Source: Tolumonas lignilytica (GTDB lineage: Bacteria; Pseudomonadota; Gammaproteobacteria; Enterobacterales; Aeromonadaceae). From it: a stretch of DNA of 64,000 bases. Both the position numbers and the translations under genes were made by a program. The stretch spans positions 1,708,501 through 1,772,500 of the forward strand of contig NZ_AZUK01000001.1 in NCBI RefSeq assembly GCF_000527035.1, given 5' to 3'. Positions 28,702-39,275 of the stretch are shown in pieces; the first letter of the stretch is position 1; every line of letters begins with the position of its first letter. The notes under the pieces were generated by a model. It made no database searches and was not told the origin of the DNA. It worked only from the letters and a program-made list of their open reading frames with translations.

Positions 28702-29916
28702 GTGGAAACCACAAACGCAATAGCAACCCTAACCAGTGGTGCAGATACCCTGTTCTTATTGCTGGGTGCTGTCATGGTGCTGGCAATGCACGCAGGCTTT
28801 GCTTTTCTGGAACTGGGAACGGTACGCAGCAAAAACCAGGTCAACGCCCTGGTTAAAATCATTACCGATTTCGGCATCTCAACCTTAGCCTATTTTTTCA
28901 TCGGTTATTATCTGGCCTACGATAAAAGTTTCCTCAGCAGCGCCAGCACACTGATGACGCAAAATGGTCTGGAACTGACCCGCTTTTTCTTCCTGCTGAC
29001 CTTTGCCGCGGCAATTCCGGCGATTGTCAGTGGTGGCATCGCTGAACGTGCCCGTTTTTATCCGATGCTGTGCAGCTCCTTCTTGATCGTAGGTTTGGTA
29101 TACCCTTTCTTCGAGGGGATTGCCTGGAATGGCCGGTTCGGTATTCAACAATGGTTTACTACTCAGTTTGGTGCGCCTTTCCATGATTTCGCGGGTTCCG
29201 TCGTGGTGCACGCCGTAGGTGGCTGGATTGGGCTGGTTGCATTAACCCTGCTCGGCATGCGCCGGGGCCGGGTACGTGGCAGCCAGATTTTCAGTTTTGC
29301 CCCATCGAATATTCCAATGTTGGCATTAGGTGCCTGGATCCTGATTGTTGGTTGGTTTGGCTTTAACGTCATGTCAGCACAAAAATTGAGTGGTATCAGT
29401 GGATTAGTTGCCGTTAACTCCTTAATGGCCATGGTCGGTGGTACGCTGGTTGCCATGCTGATGGGTAAAAACGACCCTGGTTTTATCCATAACGGTCCAT
29501 TGGCTGGTCTGGTTGCTGTGTGTGCCGGTTCTGACCTGATGCATCCTGTCGGCGCCCTGATTGTGGGTGGTGTTGCCGGTGCGATTTTTATTGTGGTATT
29601 TACCCAATTGCAAAAACGTCCGCAGATCGATGACGTATTGGGTGTCTGGCCATTACATGGCCTGTGCGGTGCCTGGGGTGGTATTGCTGCCGGTATTTTT
29701 GGTAGTCAGGCATTGGGGGGTGTAGGCGGTGTGTCTTTCATGTCACAACTGCTGGGTACTCTGCTCGGTATCACAATTGCCGTCGTCGGTGGTTTCCTTG
29801 TGTACGGCACCATGAAAAAAGTCGTAGGCCTGCGCTTGTCTCAGGAAGAAGAGCATGAAGGTGCCGACCTGGCCATCCATAAGATCAGTGCCGTCATGGA
29901 CGACATCCAGTCTTAA
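28702..29916 (+). CDS. amtB: Ammonium transporter (Amt family)
   Basis: An eleven-helix Amt/Rh channel of about 404 residues for ammonium uptake. The pore twin-His pair is present: one in HDFAGSVVVHAVGGW and one in WPLHGLCGAWGGI. The frame is open from a TTG at 28684 with ATGs at 28687 and 28696. GGAGGAG at 28689-28695 abuts the second ATG, so the GTG at 28702, six bases away, is the best-spaced start; the 28687 ATG has no ribosome site. No glnK lies beside it, unlike most amtB genes. Nitrogen control is suggested by the upstream NtrC-like and sigma-54-like elements. Confidence 0.92.
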   Translation: METTNAIATLTSGADTLFLLLGAVMVLAMHAGFAFLELGTVRSKNQVNALVKIITDFGISTLAYFFIGYYLAYDKSFLSSASTLMTQNGLELTRFFFLLTFAAAIPAIVSGGIAERARFYPMLCSSFLIVGLVYPFFEGIAWNGRFGIQQWFTTQFGAPFHDFAGSVVVHAVGGWIGLVALTLLGMRRGRVRGSQIFSFAPSNIPMLALGAWILIVGWFGFNVMSAQKLSGISGLVAVNSLMAMVGGTLVAMLMGKNDPGFIHNGPLAGLVAVCAGSDLMHPVGALIVGGVAGAIFIVVFTQLQKRPQIDDVLGVWPLHGLCGAWGGIAAGIFGSQALGGVGGVSFMSQLLGTLLGITIAVVGGFLVYGTMKKVVGLRLSQEEEHEGADLAIHKISAVMDDIQS

Positions 29917-29933
29917 TATCCCACAGATACACC

Positions 29934-29965
29934 AAAACGCATCCGTTTCCCGGATGCGTTTTTCC
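29934..29965 (+). terminator. Terminator of the ammonium channel gene
   Basis: AACGCATCCG and CGGATGCGTT form a ten-base stem followed by a T-run. Confidence 0.85.
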
Positions 29966-30090
29966 TCTCGTTAAATAAACACCGTCTTGAGTTCCATACT
30001 TATCTTTTCATTCCTGCACTGGCAACCCAAAACTCTTCGTCTATTCTTAAAACTTGAGGGCCTATAATTCTAAAAGTACGGGAGTTTACA

Positions 30091-31188
30091 ATGCCTTGGA
30101 TTTCCTGGGTTTTTACGCTTATTGGTACGGGTTTGCTCGCATTTCGTTTACCTGAAGCTGGGTATGCTTTCTTATTTGTCAGCCTGACCACGCAGCTACT
30201 TGGCATCTATCAGCAACGCAAATCTATCCCGTCAGAACCGGTCCCTTCCTCAGAATTATCCCTTTCCGCGGTAGCAGAGCCTCAGCCACAGCTGGGTATG
30301 CTCAGCCGGGTTATGACCGCCTGGCAACAACAGGTACAGGTCGTATCGGATCTGGTACAACATAATGTCGAAGGGCTGATCCAACCATTTAATGATATGA
30401 CGGCCCGTATGCGGCAGGAAAATCAGTCTTCGCTCTCAATGTTTGGTGCTCATGACAATGATTCTGCCATCACCAAAACGCTTGATGACACGCAAATCAA
30501 ACTGGCCTCCGTCATCGACGCCTTTCATTCCGGTTTAGCTCACAAAGCGGAATTGCAGCAGACCATCGGTGATCTCGCGCAGTACATGGACGAAATGAAA
30601 AAGATGGCCGCCTCCGTGCAGGTGCTGGCCAGCCAGACCAACCTGCTGGCGCTGAATGCCGCGATTGAGGCGGCACGGGCTGGTGATGCCGGCCGCGGTT
30701 TTGCCGTGGTCGCTGATGAAGTGCGAACCTTATCAACCAAATCCGGAGAAACCGGCCGGGATATCGGTAAAAAAATAGAATCCATCACAGCAGCCATTCA
30801 GGCCACCATTGATGCCGCCCACCGTCTGGTGCAACACGATGAAAAAAATCTGGCGTTGCTAGACCGCTCCGTCAATGAAGTCACCGAACATCTGGGCGAG
30901 GAAATCAACCTGCTGCACGAAGCCGGGCACCGGTTACACGCCCTTTCTTGTGAAACAGAAACTAACATAGAACAAATCATCATCAAGTTGCAGTTTCAGG
31001 ATCGCGTCAATCAGATCCTGAGTCACTTGCAGAGCGACATGAAACATATTGCCGGTACAGTTGATAGCAATATCAGTTTACTGGATGAAACCCGTTGGAA
31101 ACGCGATTTCCAACAACGATTTACGACAGAAGAAGAATATCAAGGGCGCGTCAGTCAGACCACAAACAGCGATATTACGTTTTTTTGA
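30091..31188 (+). CDS. Short membrane-anchored chemoreceptor-like protein
   Basis: A 365-residue methyl-accepting-type protein. Two hydrophobic helices fill the first 45 residues, with almost no periplasmic loop between them. The cytoplasmic part has the receptor hairpin tip ([37 protein letters not shown]), so it can contact CheA/CheW. A sensor domain and HAMP are absent. The C-terminus holds [14 protein letters not shown], a segment seen in other short chemosensory proteins. It is the first gene of the chemosensory operon and ends 8 bases before cheY. Confidence 0.82.
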   Translation: MPWISWVFTLIGTGLLAFRLPEAGYAFLFVSLTTQLLGIYQQRKSIPSEPVPSSELSLSAVAEPQPQLGMLSRVMTAWQQQVQVVSDLVQHNVEGLIQPFNDMTARMRQENQSSLSMFGAHDNDSAITKTLDDTQIKLASVIDAFHSGLAHKAELQQTIGDLAQYMDEMKKMAASVQVLASQTNLLALNAAIEAARAGDAGRGFAVVADEVRTLSTKSGETGRDIGKKIESITAAIQATIDAAHRLVQHDEKNLALLDRSVNEVTEHLGEEINLLHEAGHRLHALSCETETNIEQIIIKLQFQDRVNQILSHLQSDMKHIAGTVDSNISLLDETRWKRDFQQRFTTEEEYQGRVSQTTNSDITFF

Positions 31189-31196
31189 GGTGTGCT

Positions 31197-31562
31197 ATGG
31201 GTAAAACGGTATTAGTAGTTGATGATTCGATGTCTATCCGTCAGCTGGTCAAAGCGACCCTGCTGACCAAGGGTTACAACGTGGTCGATGCCAGTGATGG
31301 TATTGAAGCGCTGAGTAAACTCGGCTCACAACGCGTCAATTTAGTCATCAGTGACGTCAATATGCCCAATATGGATGGCATCTCCCTCCTCAAAGCCATT
31401 AAGGCGAAACCCGAGCATCGGTTCACTCCCGTGATCATGTTAACAACAGAATCACAGGAAGCACAGAAACGTGCAGGGCAAGCTGCCGGGGCAAAAGCCT
31501 GGATTGTGAAACCATTCCAGCCCGAACAAATGCTGGCCGCTGTTGAAAAATTAATCATGTAG
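31197..31562 (+). CDS. cheY: CheY-like single-domain response regulator
   Basis: A 121-residue receiver. The acidic pair is VVDDS (Asp9/Asp10), the phospho-acceptor is Asp53 in LVISDVNMPNMDG, and the Thr in MLTTES and the Lys in IVKPF are present. The frame extends upstream into the previous gene, but the ATG at 31197 has GAGG before it and matches the family N-terminus. It may act on flagellar motors or on another output of this pathway. Confidence 0.93.
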   Translation: MGKTVLVVDDSMSIRQLVKATLLTKGYNVVDASDGIEALSKLGSQRVNLVISDVNMPNMDGISLLKAIKAKPEHRFTPVIMLTTESQEAQKRAGQAAGAKAWIVKPFQPEQMLAAVEKLIM

Positions 31563-31572
31563 CGGAGGCACT

Positions 31573-31881
31573 ATGCCGGTCACATTGGAAGAGACCACCG
31601 TTGGGCAGTGGTGTATGTCGTTGCGTGGTCCATTAACCATCTATGAAGTGGCAGAGATACAGGGTGCCCTGAAACCGCTGACGGCACCTGAATCATTGAC
31701 CATTGATTTACATGATGTGGATGAAATCGACACCGCCGGGTTGCAGCTCCTGCTGGCACTGCATCAATGGCTGGGTCAACACCTGCATCTGATCCGTCAC
31801 TCTCAGGCCGTTATCGAAATTATCGACCTGTTTCAACTCGCCGCCTTTTTTGGCGATGATATCGTGCTGCCACAGCATTAA
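31573..31881 (+). CDS. STAS-domain protein
   Basis: A 102-residue STAS (anti-sigma factor antagonist-like) protein. The usual phosphorylatable segment reads DEIDTAGLQLLLAL, with Thr where SpoIIAA has Ser. In the operon it lies between cheY and cheA. STAS proteins are common in chemosensory clusters of this kind, but their role there is unclear; a phosphorylation-controlled partner switch is inferred. Confidence 0.85.
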   Translation: MPVTLEETTVGQWCMSLRGPLTIYEVAEIQGALKPLTAPESLTIDLHDVDEIDTAGLQLLLALHQWLGQHLHLIRHSQAVIEIIDLFQLAAFFGDDIVLPQH

Positions 31882-31890
31882 GGAGTGACC

Positions 31891-34092
31891 ATGTTTGATC
31901 AGGAACAGTGGGAACAGTTGCTGGCCAGTTTTCTGGAAGAGGCTAAAGAGCTGATTCAGAGTGCAGAAACAGCCTTGCTGGCTCTGGATGAGCAAGTCGT
32001 GGATGCCGAGACCATCAATGGTCTTTTTCGGGCCATGCACACGCTAAAAGGGTCTGCCGGGTTGTTTTCCTTAGATGGTTTCGTCCGGTTTGCGCATCAC
32101 ATGGAAAATCTGATCATGCGCGTACGTGATGGCGAACTGACGCTCAACAGCGACATGGTCACGGCATTATTGAGTGCGCTTGATGTTTTAGGTAACGAAC
32201 TCACCCATCTGGAGCAAACCGGCACACCTTCTGCGCTGGATACTGACAACCCGCAATTACTCGCCTTATTGCAACAGTTGACGGGTGAAACAGTTGCCAC
32301 GCCCCCCGCCACCACCACCGAATCTGCCGATACAATTGAACGACACCCAGCCCCCGAAGATAAGCCTGCCAGTTGGCATATCTCCTTGCGTTTCGACAGG
32401 CAGTTGTTGCAATACGGTTTCGACCCTGCCTCATTTGTTCGTTATTTGAATAAGTTAGGCACCGTACAACACCTCTATCTACTGCAAAACGACTTGCCTG
32501 CCTGGCCCGATTTTCAGGCGGAACAATGCTATCTCGGGCTGGAGCTGGATCTCCAAACTGAGGCCAGTAAAACCGAAATAGAATCCGTTTTTGAATTCAT
32601 TCAGGAGCTGGCGCAGATCCGGATATTGCCTCCCGACAGTCATGTAGAAGACTATCTGGCACTGATTGACGCACTGCCACAGGATAAAGATCGGCTGGGT
32701 GAAATCCTGATCGCCAGTGGCTTACTCACCGAAAGTGAATTGCAACGCAGTCTGCAGAAACAAACGGCGCAATCCCCTGCTCCCAAAATCGGCGATGTTC
32801 TGATTCAGGAAGGAAACGTTCCGGCGGTGGCGGTCGATGCCGCGCTGCAAAAACAGCAACAGATCCGCGAACAGAAACAGCATGACAGCGCACTGCTGAA
32901 GATCTCCGCCAAAAAAATGGATGAACTAATCAATCTGGTCGGTGAACTGGTCATTGCGGCTGCGGGTGGCGAAATGCTGGCCAGACAGCACGGCAATTCC
33001 ACGCTGCAGGAAGCCATGTCGACAATCAACCAGCATGTGGAACAGATCCGGGAAGTGGCATTGCAACTTCGCATGGTTGAGATTGGTGATACCTTCATGC
33101 GTTTTCACCGGCTGGTTAGAGATACCAGCAAAGAGCTGAACAAAGAGATCCAGCTGCACATTGAAGGGGCTGACACCGAACTGGATAAAACCGTCGTGGA
33201 TAAGATCGCCGATCCACTGACGCATCTGGTACGTAACGCCCTTGATCACGGTATTGAACCAGCAGAAGAACGATTGAGCGCCGGGAAAAACGTCAAGGGC
33301 ATGGTTCGTCTCAACGCCTATCATGAATCCGGTAATGTGGTGATCGAGGTTCAGGATGATGGTCGCGGTTTAAATCCTGGCCGCATCCGCGAAAAGGCCC
33401 TCGAGAAAGGGCTGATAAGCACCACTGACCAATTGAATGACCAAGCGCTGTATCAGCTGATTTTTGCTCCTGGTTTTTCCACGGCTGAGAGCATCAGCAA
33501 CCTGTCCGGCCGCGGTGTTGGCATGGATGTGGTCAAACGCAGTATTGACGCACTGCGCGGCACCATTGAACTCGATTCCATTCCCGGCAGAGGTTGCTGT
33601 GTCCGAATTCGCCTGCCACTGACGTTGGCCATCATTGATGGTTTCCTGATCAGTGTGGGAGAAACACCCTTAGTCCTGCCATTGCAATCAGTCACCGAAT
33701 GTCTGGAAGCTCGGTATGCCGATATTGGTGATCGAACTTACAGTTATCTTGAATTACGGGGAAAGCCGCTCCCGATCGTGCGCTTACGCGAACACTTTGG
33801 GGTCGAGAGTAAAAAACCTCAGCGGGAAAATATTGTGGTTGTCCGGCAAGGCAAGCAGCAGTTGGGGTTGGTGGTCGATACCTTGCTGGGTGAGCAACAG
33901 ATCGTCATCAAACCACTCGGTGCTCTCTTTGAGCATCTGCACGATATCAGCGGCTCCAGCATTTTAGGTTCAGGGCACGTTGCACTGATCCTGGATATTC
34001 CCGGCTTACAGCAACGTGTTCACCATCGCCTGAATATCACGATGGCAACACCATGCGAAATGCGACAAGCAGATCAAGGGAGAAACACATAA
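31891..34092 (+). CDS. cheA: Chemotaxis histidine kinase CheA with an MshEN-like insert
   Basis: A 733-residue CheA. The order is: Hpt domain with His50 in [10 protein letters not shown]; a CheY-binding-like P2 region ([20 protein letters not shown], about 155-250); a tandem 24-residue motif at 268-291 and 299-322 that begins [10 protein letters not shown] and [10 protein letters not shown]; dimerisation helices; kinase core with N-box [21 protein letters not shown] and GRGVGMDVV; and a C-terminal CheW-like domain. I chose the ATG at 31891, since AAGGAG is at 5-6 bases; an in-frame GTG lies at 31885. The stop overlaps the next receptor start (TAATG). Confidence 0.95.
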   Translation: MFDQEQWEQLLASFLEEAKELIQSAETALLALDEQVVDAETINGLFRAMHTLKGSAGLFSLDGFVRFAHHMENLIMRVRDGELTLNSDMVTALLSALDVLGNELTHLEQTGTPSALDTDNPQLLALLQQLTGETVATPPATTTESADTIERHPAPEDKPASWHISLRFDRQLLQYGFDPASFVRYLNKLGTVQHLYLLQNDLPAWPDFQAEQCYLGLELDLQTEASKTEIESVFEFIQELAQIRILPPDSHVEDYLALIDALPQDKDRLGEILIASGLLTESELQRSLQKQTAQSPAPKIGDVLIQEGNVPAVAVDAALQKQQQIREQKQHDSALLKISAKKMDELINLVGELVIAAAGGEMLARQHGNSTLQEAMSTINQHVEQIREVALQLRMVEIGDTFMRFHRLVRDTSKELNKEIQLHIEGADTELDKTVVDKIADPLTHLVRNALDHGIEPAEERLSAGKNVKGMVRLNAYHESGNVVIEVQDDGRGLNPGRIREKALEKGLISTTDQLNDQALYQLIFAPGFSTAESISNLSGRGVGMDVVKRSIDALRGTIELDSIPGRGCCVRIRLPLTLAIIDGFLISVGETPLVLPLQSVTECLEARYADIGDRTYSYLELRGKPLPIVRLREHFGVESKKPQRENIVVVRQGKQQLGLVVDTLLGEQQIVIKPLGALFEHLHDISGSSILGSGHVALILDIPGLQQRVHHRLNITMATPCEMRQADQGRNT

Positions 34093-35735
34093 TGTTTAAC
34101 AGCATACGCTTAAGGACTCGCCTGCTCTTCGCCTTTATGACGTTAACACTGATCTCTGTCGTTATCGGTGGTATTGGCTATTTAAACATGGGCAAAATCA
34201 ATCAAATGAGCCAGACCATCACTCAACGGGATTTGGTCGGGTTAGGTAAAATCAAAGATGCAAACACGATCCGCAATGATATTGCCCGAACAGTGCGCGA
34301 TATGATGCTGGTTCCGACCCAGGAACTCCGCAGTAGTGACAGCGCCAAGCTGCAGCAGCAAATGTCTGCGCTGGAAAGTAATATTGACGAAGCCAGTAAA
34401 CTTATTATTACCGAACACGGTAAAGAGACACTGCAAAATTTTGCTCATACCTGGTCCATCTATAAGTCTGGTGTCAATCATATGATTGACCTGATCAATC
34501 AACAGCCATTGCCCACCGAAACCACCGCCTTCCGATACCTGCAATATGAGTTCATGAGCATTATTAGTGATTCGGTAACTCAGTTAGACGCGCTGAGCAA
34601 AAACATGGAGCTGCAATCCAAAAATACCGGGGATGCCATTAACGCCCTCTACAAAGCAAGTTCGCAACAGATGTTTATCATTATTCTGGTTGCAGCCGTA
34701 TTGGGGATCGCAATGGGGTTCTTTATTGCTTATCAAATTGTGCGACAACTGGGTGGTGAACCCAACTATGCAGCCGAAATAACCCGCCAGATTGCCGCCG
34801 GGAATCTCACGGTTAATGTTGAAACCAACGAAAACAACAAGCACTCCCTGCTCTATGCCATGAAAGAGATGGTCGAAAAACTAAACCATATTCTCAGTGA
34901 AGTGCGCACATCGTCAGATACATTAGCCAGTGCCTCAGAGGAAGTCAGTGCCACATCGCAATCGTTAAGTCAGGCAGCCAGTGAGCAATCGGCCAGTGTC
35001 GAAGAAACCTCTGCCTCGATAGAGCAAATCGCCTCATCTATCGAACAAAACACCGATAACGCCAAAGTGACCGATGCCATAGCTTCTAAAAACACCCAAG
35101 ACATAGAACGCGGTGGGCAATCGGTCAAAGAAACGGTAAACGCGATGAAACAGATCGCTGGCAAGATCAGCATCATTGACGATATCGCCTACCAGACTAA
35201 TCTGCTGGCGCTCAATGCCGCCATCGAAGCCGCCCGTGCCGGCGAACACGGTAAAGGCTTTGCTGTCGTGGCTGCGGAAGTGAGAAAACTGGCGGAACGC
35301 AGCCAGATCGCTGCCCAGGAAATTAGCCAGGTCGCAGGCAGCAGCGTTTCACTGGCAGAACAGGCCGGAAATCTGTTTGAACAACTGGTGCCGGATATTA
35401 AACGCACGTCTGATCTGGTGCAGGAAATCACTGCAGCATCACAAGAGCAAGCCAGTGGCGTCATTCAAATCAATGTTGCCATGGGACAACTCAGTCAGAT
35501 CACGCAACAAAATGCTTCCGCTTCCGAAGAATTGGCCGCCACGGCGGAAGAGATGACCGCACAAGCCGGACAGCTCATGGATTTAATCAATTATTTTAAG
35601 GTCAACACAGAGCCCTTCCGGCAGGCTCAAGCAGCCCCAGTTCAGAAAACACAACCCGCTAAAACCAGAAGATCTCAAACTCGGGCGGAAAATTTCCAAC
35701 CGGAGACCACAAACGGACAGTTTGTCCAGTTTTAG
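34092..35735 (+). CDS. Methyl-accepting chemotaxis protein
   Basis: A 547-residue transmembrane receptor. It has an N-terminal helix ([26 protein letters not shown]), a periplasmic four-helix-bundle type sensor (about 35-190), a second helix ([21 protein letters not shown]), HAMP, and a signalling hairpin with tip [38 protein letters not shown]. The protein ends in QFVQF after a flexible linker, which fits an aromatic-x-x-aromatic tether for CheR/CheB. It is a close paralogue of the next gene, nearly identical in the hairpin but different in the sensor. Its ligand is unknown. Confidence 0.94.
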   Translation: MFNSIRLRTRLLFAFMTLTLISVVIGGIGYLNMGKINQMSQTITQRDLVGLGKIKDANTIRNDIARTVRDMMLVPTQELRSSDSAKLQQQMSALESNIDEASKLIITEHGKETLQNFAHTWSIYKSGVNHMIDLINQQPLPTETTAFRYLQYEFMSIISDSVTQLDALSKNMELQSKNTGDAINALYKASSQQMFIIILVAAVLGIAMGFFIAYQIVRQLGGEPNYAAEITRQIAAGNLTVNVETNENNKHSLLYAMKEMVEKLNHILSEVRTSSDTLASASEEVSATSQSLSQAASEQSASVEETSASIEQIASSIEQNTDNAKVTDAIASKNTQDIERGGQSVKETVNAMKQIAGKISIIDDIAYQTNLLALNAAIEAARAGEHGKGFAVVAAEVRKLAERSQIAAQEISQVAGSSVSLAEQAGNLFEQLVPDIKRTSDLVQEITAASQEQASGVIQINVAMGQLSQITQQNASASEELAATAEEMTAQAGQLMDLINYFKVNTEPFRQAQAAPVQKTQPAKTRRSQTRAENFQPETTNGQFVQF

Positions 35736-35768
35736 ACGACTCACGGTAAATGAGAAGAGGGAAAGAGC

Positions 35769-37412
35769 ATGATGCTGTTTAAAAATCTGCGTTTACGCAC
35801 ACGCCTGATAATGGCATTTCTGACGATGTCTGTTGTTACCGCTATCGTTGGCAGTATTGGTTATTTCAATATGCGCGATATCAACAACATGGCCATCGAA
35901 ATGTATCAAAAAGATTTACGTGGTCTGGAGTCTGCAGCCAAAGCCAGAATGAATTTTGTAGCTATCGGCAGATATCTGCGTGCCGCCATGCTGGCTGATA
36001 CAGATGCCCAAAAGCAGCAACATCTGCAAGTTTTTAGTCAAAGCATGGATAACGTAGAAACAGCAATGAGCGATGCCAGAACGAAATTCACTACTGCGGA
36101 AGGCCAAGCTCTGATTGCCGATTTTTATCGTAATTGGTCCGATTATAAAAATGATGCCAATAAAGTTACCGCCATGGTGAAAATGGACCAATTACACCAA
36201 ATCAATGATGCTAACGAATACCTTGAAGGTGAAATGGCGCCAGTGATTCAACGAGTTCAGGATCTGTTAAACAAAATTGTGTCACAAAAATCACAGCATT
36301 CTGCCGAACAAGCAGCTGAAGCACAGGTGATCTACGAACACAGTTCCATGTTGATGTTTACCGCCAGCATCGCGGGTATTCTGGTTGGCTTGGTAATGGG
36401 TTTTTTCATTGCTTATCGCATTGTGAAACAACTGGGTGGCGAACCGGATTATGCTACTGAAATCAGCCGCCAGATCGCCGCCGGTAATCTCACGGTTGAT
36501 GTTGAAACCAATGAAAACAACAAACATTCCCTGCTCTATGCCATGAAAGAAATGGTCGGAAAACTCAGCCACATAATCGGCGAAGTTCGAACCTCTTCCG
36601 ATGCACTGGCCAGTGCGTCGGAAGAGGTCAGCGCCACATCGCAATCATTAAGTCAGGCCGCCAGCGAACAAGCTGCCAGTGTCGAGGAAACCTCCGCCTC
36701 GATGGAGCAAATATCCTCTTCTGTTGCACAGAATACCGAAAATGCCAAAGTCACGGATGCTATCTCTTCCAAGGCAGCACAAGACGTCGAACGCGGTGGT
36801 GAGTCGGTCAAGGAAACGGTAAACGCCATGAAACAGATCGCCAGCAAGATCAGCATCATTGATGATATCGCCTACCAGACCAACCTACTGGCACTCAATG
36901 CCGCCATCGAGGCTGCACGAGCAGGCGAACACGGTAAAGGCTTCGCTGTCGTGGCTGCGGAAGTGAGAAAACTGGCGGAACGCAGCCAGATCGCAGCCCA
37001 GGAAATTGGGCAGGTTGCCAGCAGCAGCGTCTCACTGGCAGAACAGGCCGGCAAACTGTTTGAACAATTGGTGCCGGATATTAAACGCACTTCAGATCTG
37101 GTACAGGAAATTACCGCCGCATCGCAAGAACAATCCAGTGGTGTCGCCCAAATCAATGTCGCCATGGGACAACTCAGCCAGATCACGCAACAAAATGCTT
37201 CCGCCTCCGAAGAATTGGCTGCCACGGCGGAAGAGATGACCGCACAAGCCGGACAATTAACCGATTTGATCAATTACTTCCAAGTAACCAATACAAATTC
37301 TCCTCAGGCAGCCAACCTAAAATCGACACGCCCCGTGAAAAGCAAAGTAAAACAAACCAGGCCAGAGCGCTTACAGACAGATCATGGCGATGAACAATTT
37401 GTGCAGTTTTAG
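35769..37412 (+). CDS. Methyl-accepting chemotaxis protein (paralogue)
   Basis: A 547-residue receptor, the same length as its upstream paralogue. The layout is the same: a first helix near residues 12-32, a periplasmic four-helix sensor, a second helix ([23 protein letters not shown]), HAMP and a signalling hairpin that matches its neighbour over long stretches. It also ends in QFVQF. The sensors differ, so the two probably report different ligands to one CheA. An alternative start lies one codon downstream. Confidence 0.94.
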   Translation: MMLFKNLRLRTRLIMAFLTMSVVTAIVGSIGYFNMRDINNMAIEMYQKDLRGLESAAKARMNFVAIGRYLRAAMLADTDAQKQQHLQVFSQSMDNVETAMSDARTKFTTAEGQALIADFYRNWSDYKNDANKVTAMVKMDQLHQINDANEYLEGEMAPVIQRVQDLLNKIVSQKSQHSAEQAAEAQVIYEHSSMLMFTASIAGILVGLVMGFFIAYRIVKQLGGEPDYATEISRQIAAGNLTVDVETNENNKHSLLYAMKEMVGKLSHIIGEVRTSSDALASASEEVSATSQSLSQAASEQAASVEETSASMEQISSSVAQNTENAKVTDAISSKAAQDVERGGESVKETVNAMKQIASKISIIDDIAYQTNLLALNAAIEAARAGEHGKGFAVVAAEVRKLAERSQIAAQEIGQVASSSVSLAEQAGKLFEQLVPDIKRTSDLVQEITAASQEQSSGVAQINVAMGQLSQITQQNASASEELAATAEEMTAQAGQLTDLINYFQVTNTNSPQAANLKSTRPVKSKVKQTRPERLQTDHGDEQFVQF

Positions 37413-37423
37413 GAGCGTGATTT

Positions 37424-37972
37424 ATGGAAGCGTTACAAAGTAATGTTGTGCAGAGCAACATGCCCTATCTCGCCATCAATGACTGGGGTGCTGGCCAAAA
37501 TTTATCATTTCATTGCATGCAGACCGCACTGGCCCTCCCCATTGATCGAGTTAGGGAAATTATCGAATATGGTCAGGTGACAACGGTTCCTTTAATGCCA
37601 AACTATATTCGAGGAGTGATCAATTTACGTGGCAATGTCGTCCCCGTAATTGATTTAGCCCAGCGCTTCGGCGCCAGCCCCACAGAGATAGGGCGTCGAA
37701 CCTGCATCATCATTTTGGAACTTCCGATCGGTAATACCATCCAGCCAGCAGGGCTTATCGTCGATTCTGTCGATGAGGTGCTGGATATCGACCCTGGTCA
37801 GATAGAGCCCCCTCCTGAATTTGGAGCCGGTATCAGCAGCCAGTTTATTCTCGGCATGGCACGCCGCGACAATGGTTTCCTGATCATCCTGAAAGCCGAA
37901 GCCCTGTTCAGTGCCGACGAACTGCAACGGATGCAGGAATCCCGGGGAGTCGACATTAGTCTCAGGGAGTAG
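37424..37972 (+). CDS. cheW: Chemotaxis adaptor CheW
   Basis: A 182-residue CheW coupling receptors to CheA. The body includes IDRVREIIEYGQVTTVPLMPNYIRGVINLRGNVVPVIDLAQRFG, a classical CheW core. It carries about 20 extra N-terminal residues (MEALQSNVVQSNMPYLAINDW). It starts 12 bases after the second receptor and ends 2 bases before cheR. Confidence 0.95.
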   Translation: MEALQSNVVQSNMPYLAINDWGAGQNLSFHCMQTALALPIDRVREIIEYGQVTTVPLMPNYIRGVINLRGNVVPVIDLAQRFGASPTEIGRRTCIIILELPIGNTIQPAGLIVDSVDEVLDIDPGQIEPPPEFGAGISSQFILGMARRDNGFLIILKAEALFSADELQRMQESRGVDISLRE

Positions 37973-37974
37973 AT

Positions 37975-38790
37975 ATGGATACCAGACTGCCCGCATTAAG
38001 CGAACATGATTTTCATATCATCCGCCATCTGATGGCAGATATATCCGGTATTCAGATGGCTTCACACAAAAAAGCATTAGCGGCAGGTCGGTTGATGAAG
38101 CGCTTACGTGCGTTACAGCTCGACAGTTTTTCTGATTACGTGAGCCTGCTGCAACAGCCACAATATCAGGAGGAACGGCGGATCGTGGTCGATCTGCTCA
38201 CCACCAATGAAACCTTCTTCTTTCGCGAAAAACCACATTTCGATCTGCTACTGGACTTAGTGCGACAACATCCACAGAGAGCCTTGCGGCTCTGGAGTGC
38301 CGCCTGTTCTTCCGGAGAGGAGGTCTATTCACTGGCAATGACGCTGTCTGAAGGTCTGACGCAAGGCACACATTGGGAAATTGTGGGTTCTGATATCTGT
38401 CGGCAAGCTTTAGATAAAGCACAACAGGCCATCTACCCCTTGCAACGAACGGAAAATATTCCCCCGACCTGGCTCAGCCGCTATTGCATGAAAGGCGTAC
38501 AGGATATGGAGGGGCTGTTCCGTGTGCAGACATCGCTCTGCCAGCATACCCGGTTTTTGTGTCTCAACCTGAATGAACCACTGCCAGCCACTCTCGGTAG
38601 CTTCGATATTATATTTCTTCGGAATATGCTGATTTATTTTGATAAAGATACAAAAAACCAGATCTTGCAACGAGTCTTGCAACAGTTAAAACCCGGTGGC
38701 TTACTGTTTGTCGGACACTCGGAAGGGCTGCAAAACAGCACTCTTCCACTGACACCCTATGCGACAGCGGTATACAGGAAAAACCTATGA
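37975..38790 (+). CDS. cheR: Chemoreceptor methyltransferase CheR
   Basis: A 271-residue SAM-dependent methyltransferase that methylates receptor glutamates. Present are LTTNETFFFREKPHFDLL, the SAM-binding LWSAACSSGEEVYSLAMTL and FDIIFLRNMLIYFDKDT. Its beta-subdomain could bind the aromatic C-terminal tails of the neighbouring receptors. It overlaps cheD by 4 bases. Confidence 0.95.
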   Translation: MDTRLPALSEHDFHIIRHLMADISGIQMASHKKALAAGRLMKRLRALQLDSFSDYVSLLQQPQYQEERRIVVDLLTTNETFFFREKPHFDLLLDLVRQHPQRALRLWSAACSSGEEVYSLAMTLSEGLTQGTHWEIVGSDICRQALDKAQQAIYPLQRTENIPPTWLSRYCMKGVQDMEGLFRVQTSLCQHTRFLCLNLNEPLPATLGSFDIIFLRNMLIYFDKDTKNQILQRVLQQLKPGGLLFVGHSEGLQNSTLPLTPYATAVYRKNL

Positions 38791-39260
38791 AACAGCCGTT
38801 GTATCTCAACCCTGGAGGCTATTTTTTTGGCCAGCTCGATGGCGAACTGATCACCCTGTTAGGGTCTTGTGTCTCATTATGCGCCTGGCATCCGCAGAAA
38901 CGGTTATTACTGGCAACTCATGTTGTATTACCGGAACGCCCGGCAGATAGTTTATTGAAAGACACACGGTATGGTGATGTAGTGCTCCAATGTGCACTGG
39001 CCGATGTATTCCGGCACAAAACGCAGATCAGTGATTATAAATTGGCATTATTTGGTGGTAGTACCACTCTGTATAACGAAAATGACTATAACCACTGCGT
39101 CGGTTCCCGGAATGTGGAATATATGCAGTATGTGGTGCAAAACGTCATGAACAGTACGTTAAGTCGCAAAGACACAGGCGGTACCCAACACCGGCGGTTG
39201 CAAATCGATGGCATTCATGGCCGTTTTCGTGTTTCGTTACTGGGAAAAAACTCGCCTTAA
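38787..39260 (+). CDS. cheD: Chemoreceptor glutamine deamidase CheD
   Basis: A 157-residue CheD that deamidates receptor glutamines. The catalytic Cys28 is in TLLGSCVSLC and the His45 in ATHVVLPER; the spacing fits the family. The usual GGMNHF-type stretch is replaced by LLLATHVVLP, as in other CheD proteins of cheR-cheD-cheB clusters. It lies between cheR and cheB, so all receptor-modifying enzymes are together. Confidence 0.9.
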   Translation: MKQPLYLNPGGYFFGQLDGELITLLGSCVSLCAWHPQKRLLLATHVVLPERPADSLLKDTRYGDVVLQCALADVFRHKTQISDYKLALFGGSTTLYNENDYNHCVGSRNVEYMQYVVQNVMNSTLSRKDTGGTQHRRLQIDGIHGRFRVSLLGKNSP

Positions 39261-39275
39261 AAACAAAGAGGTGCA

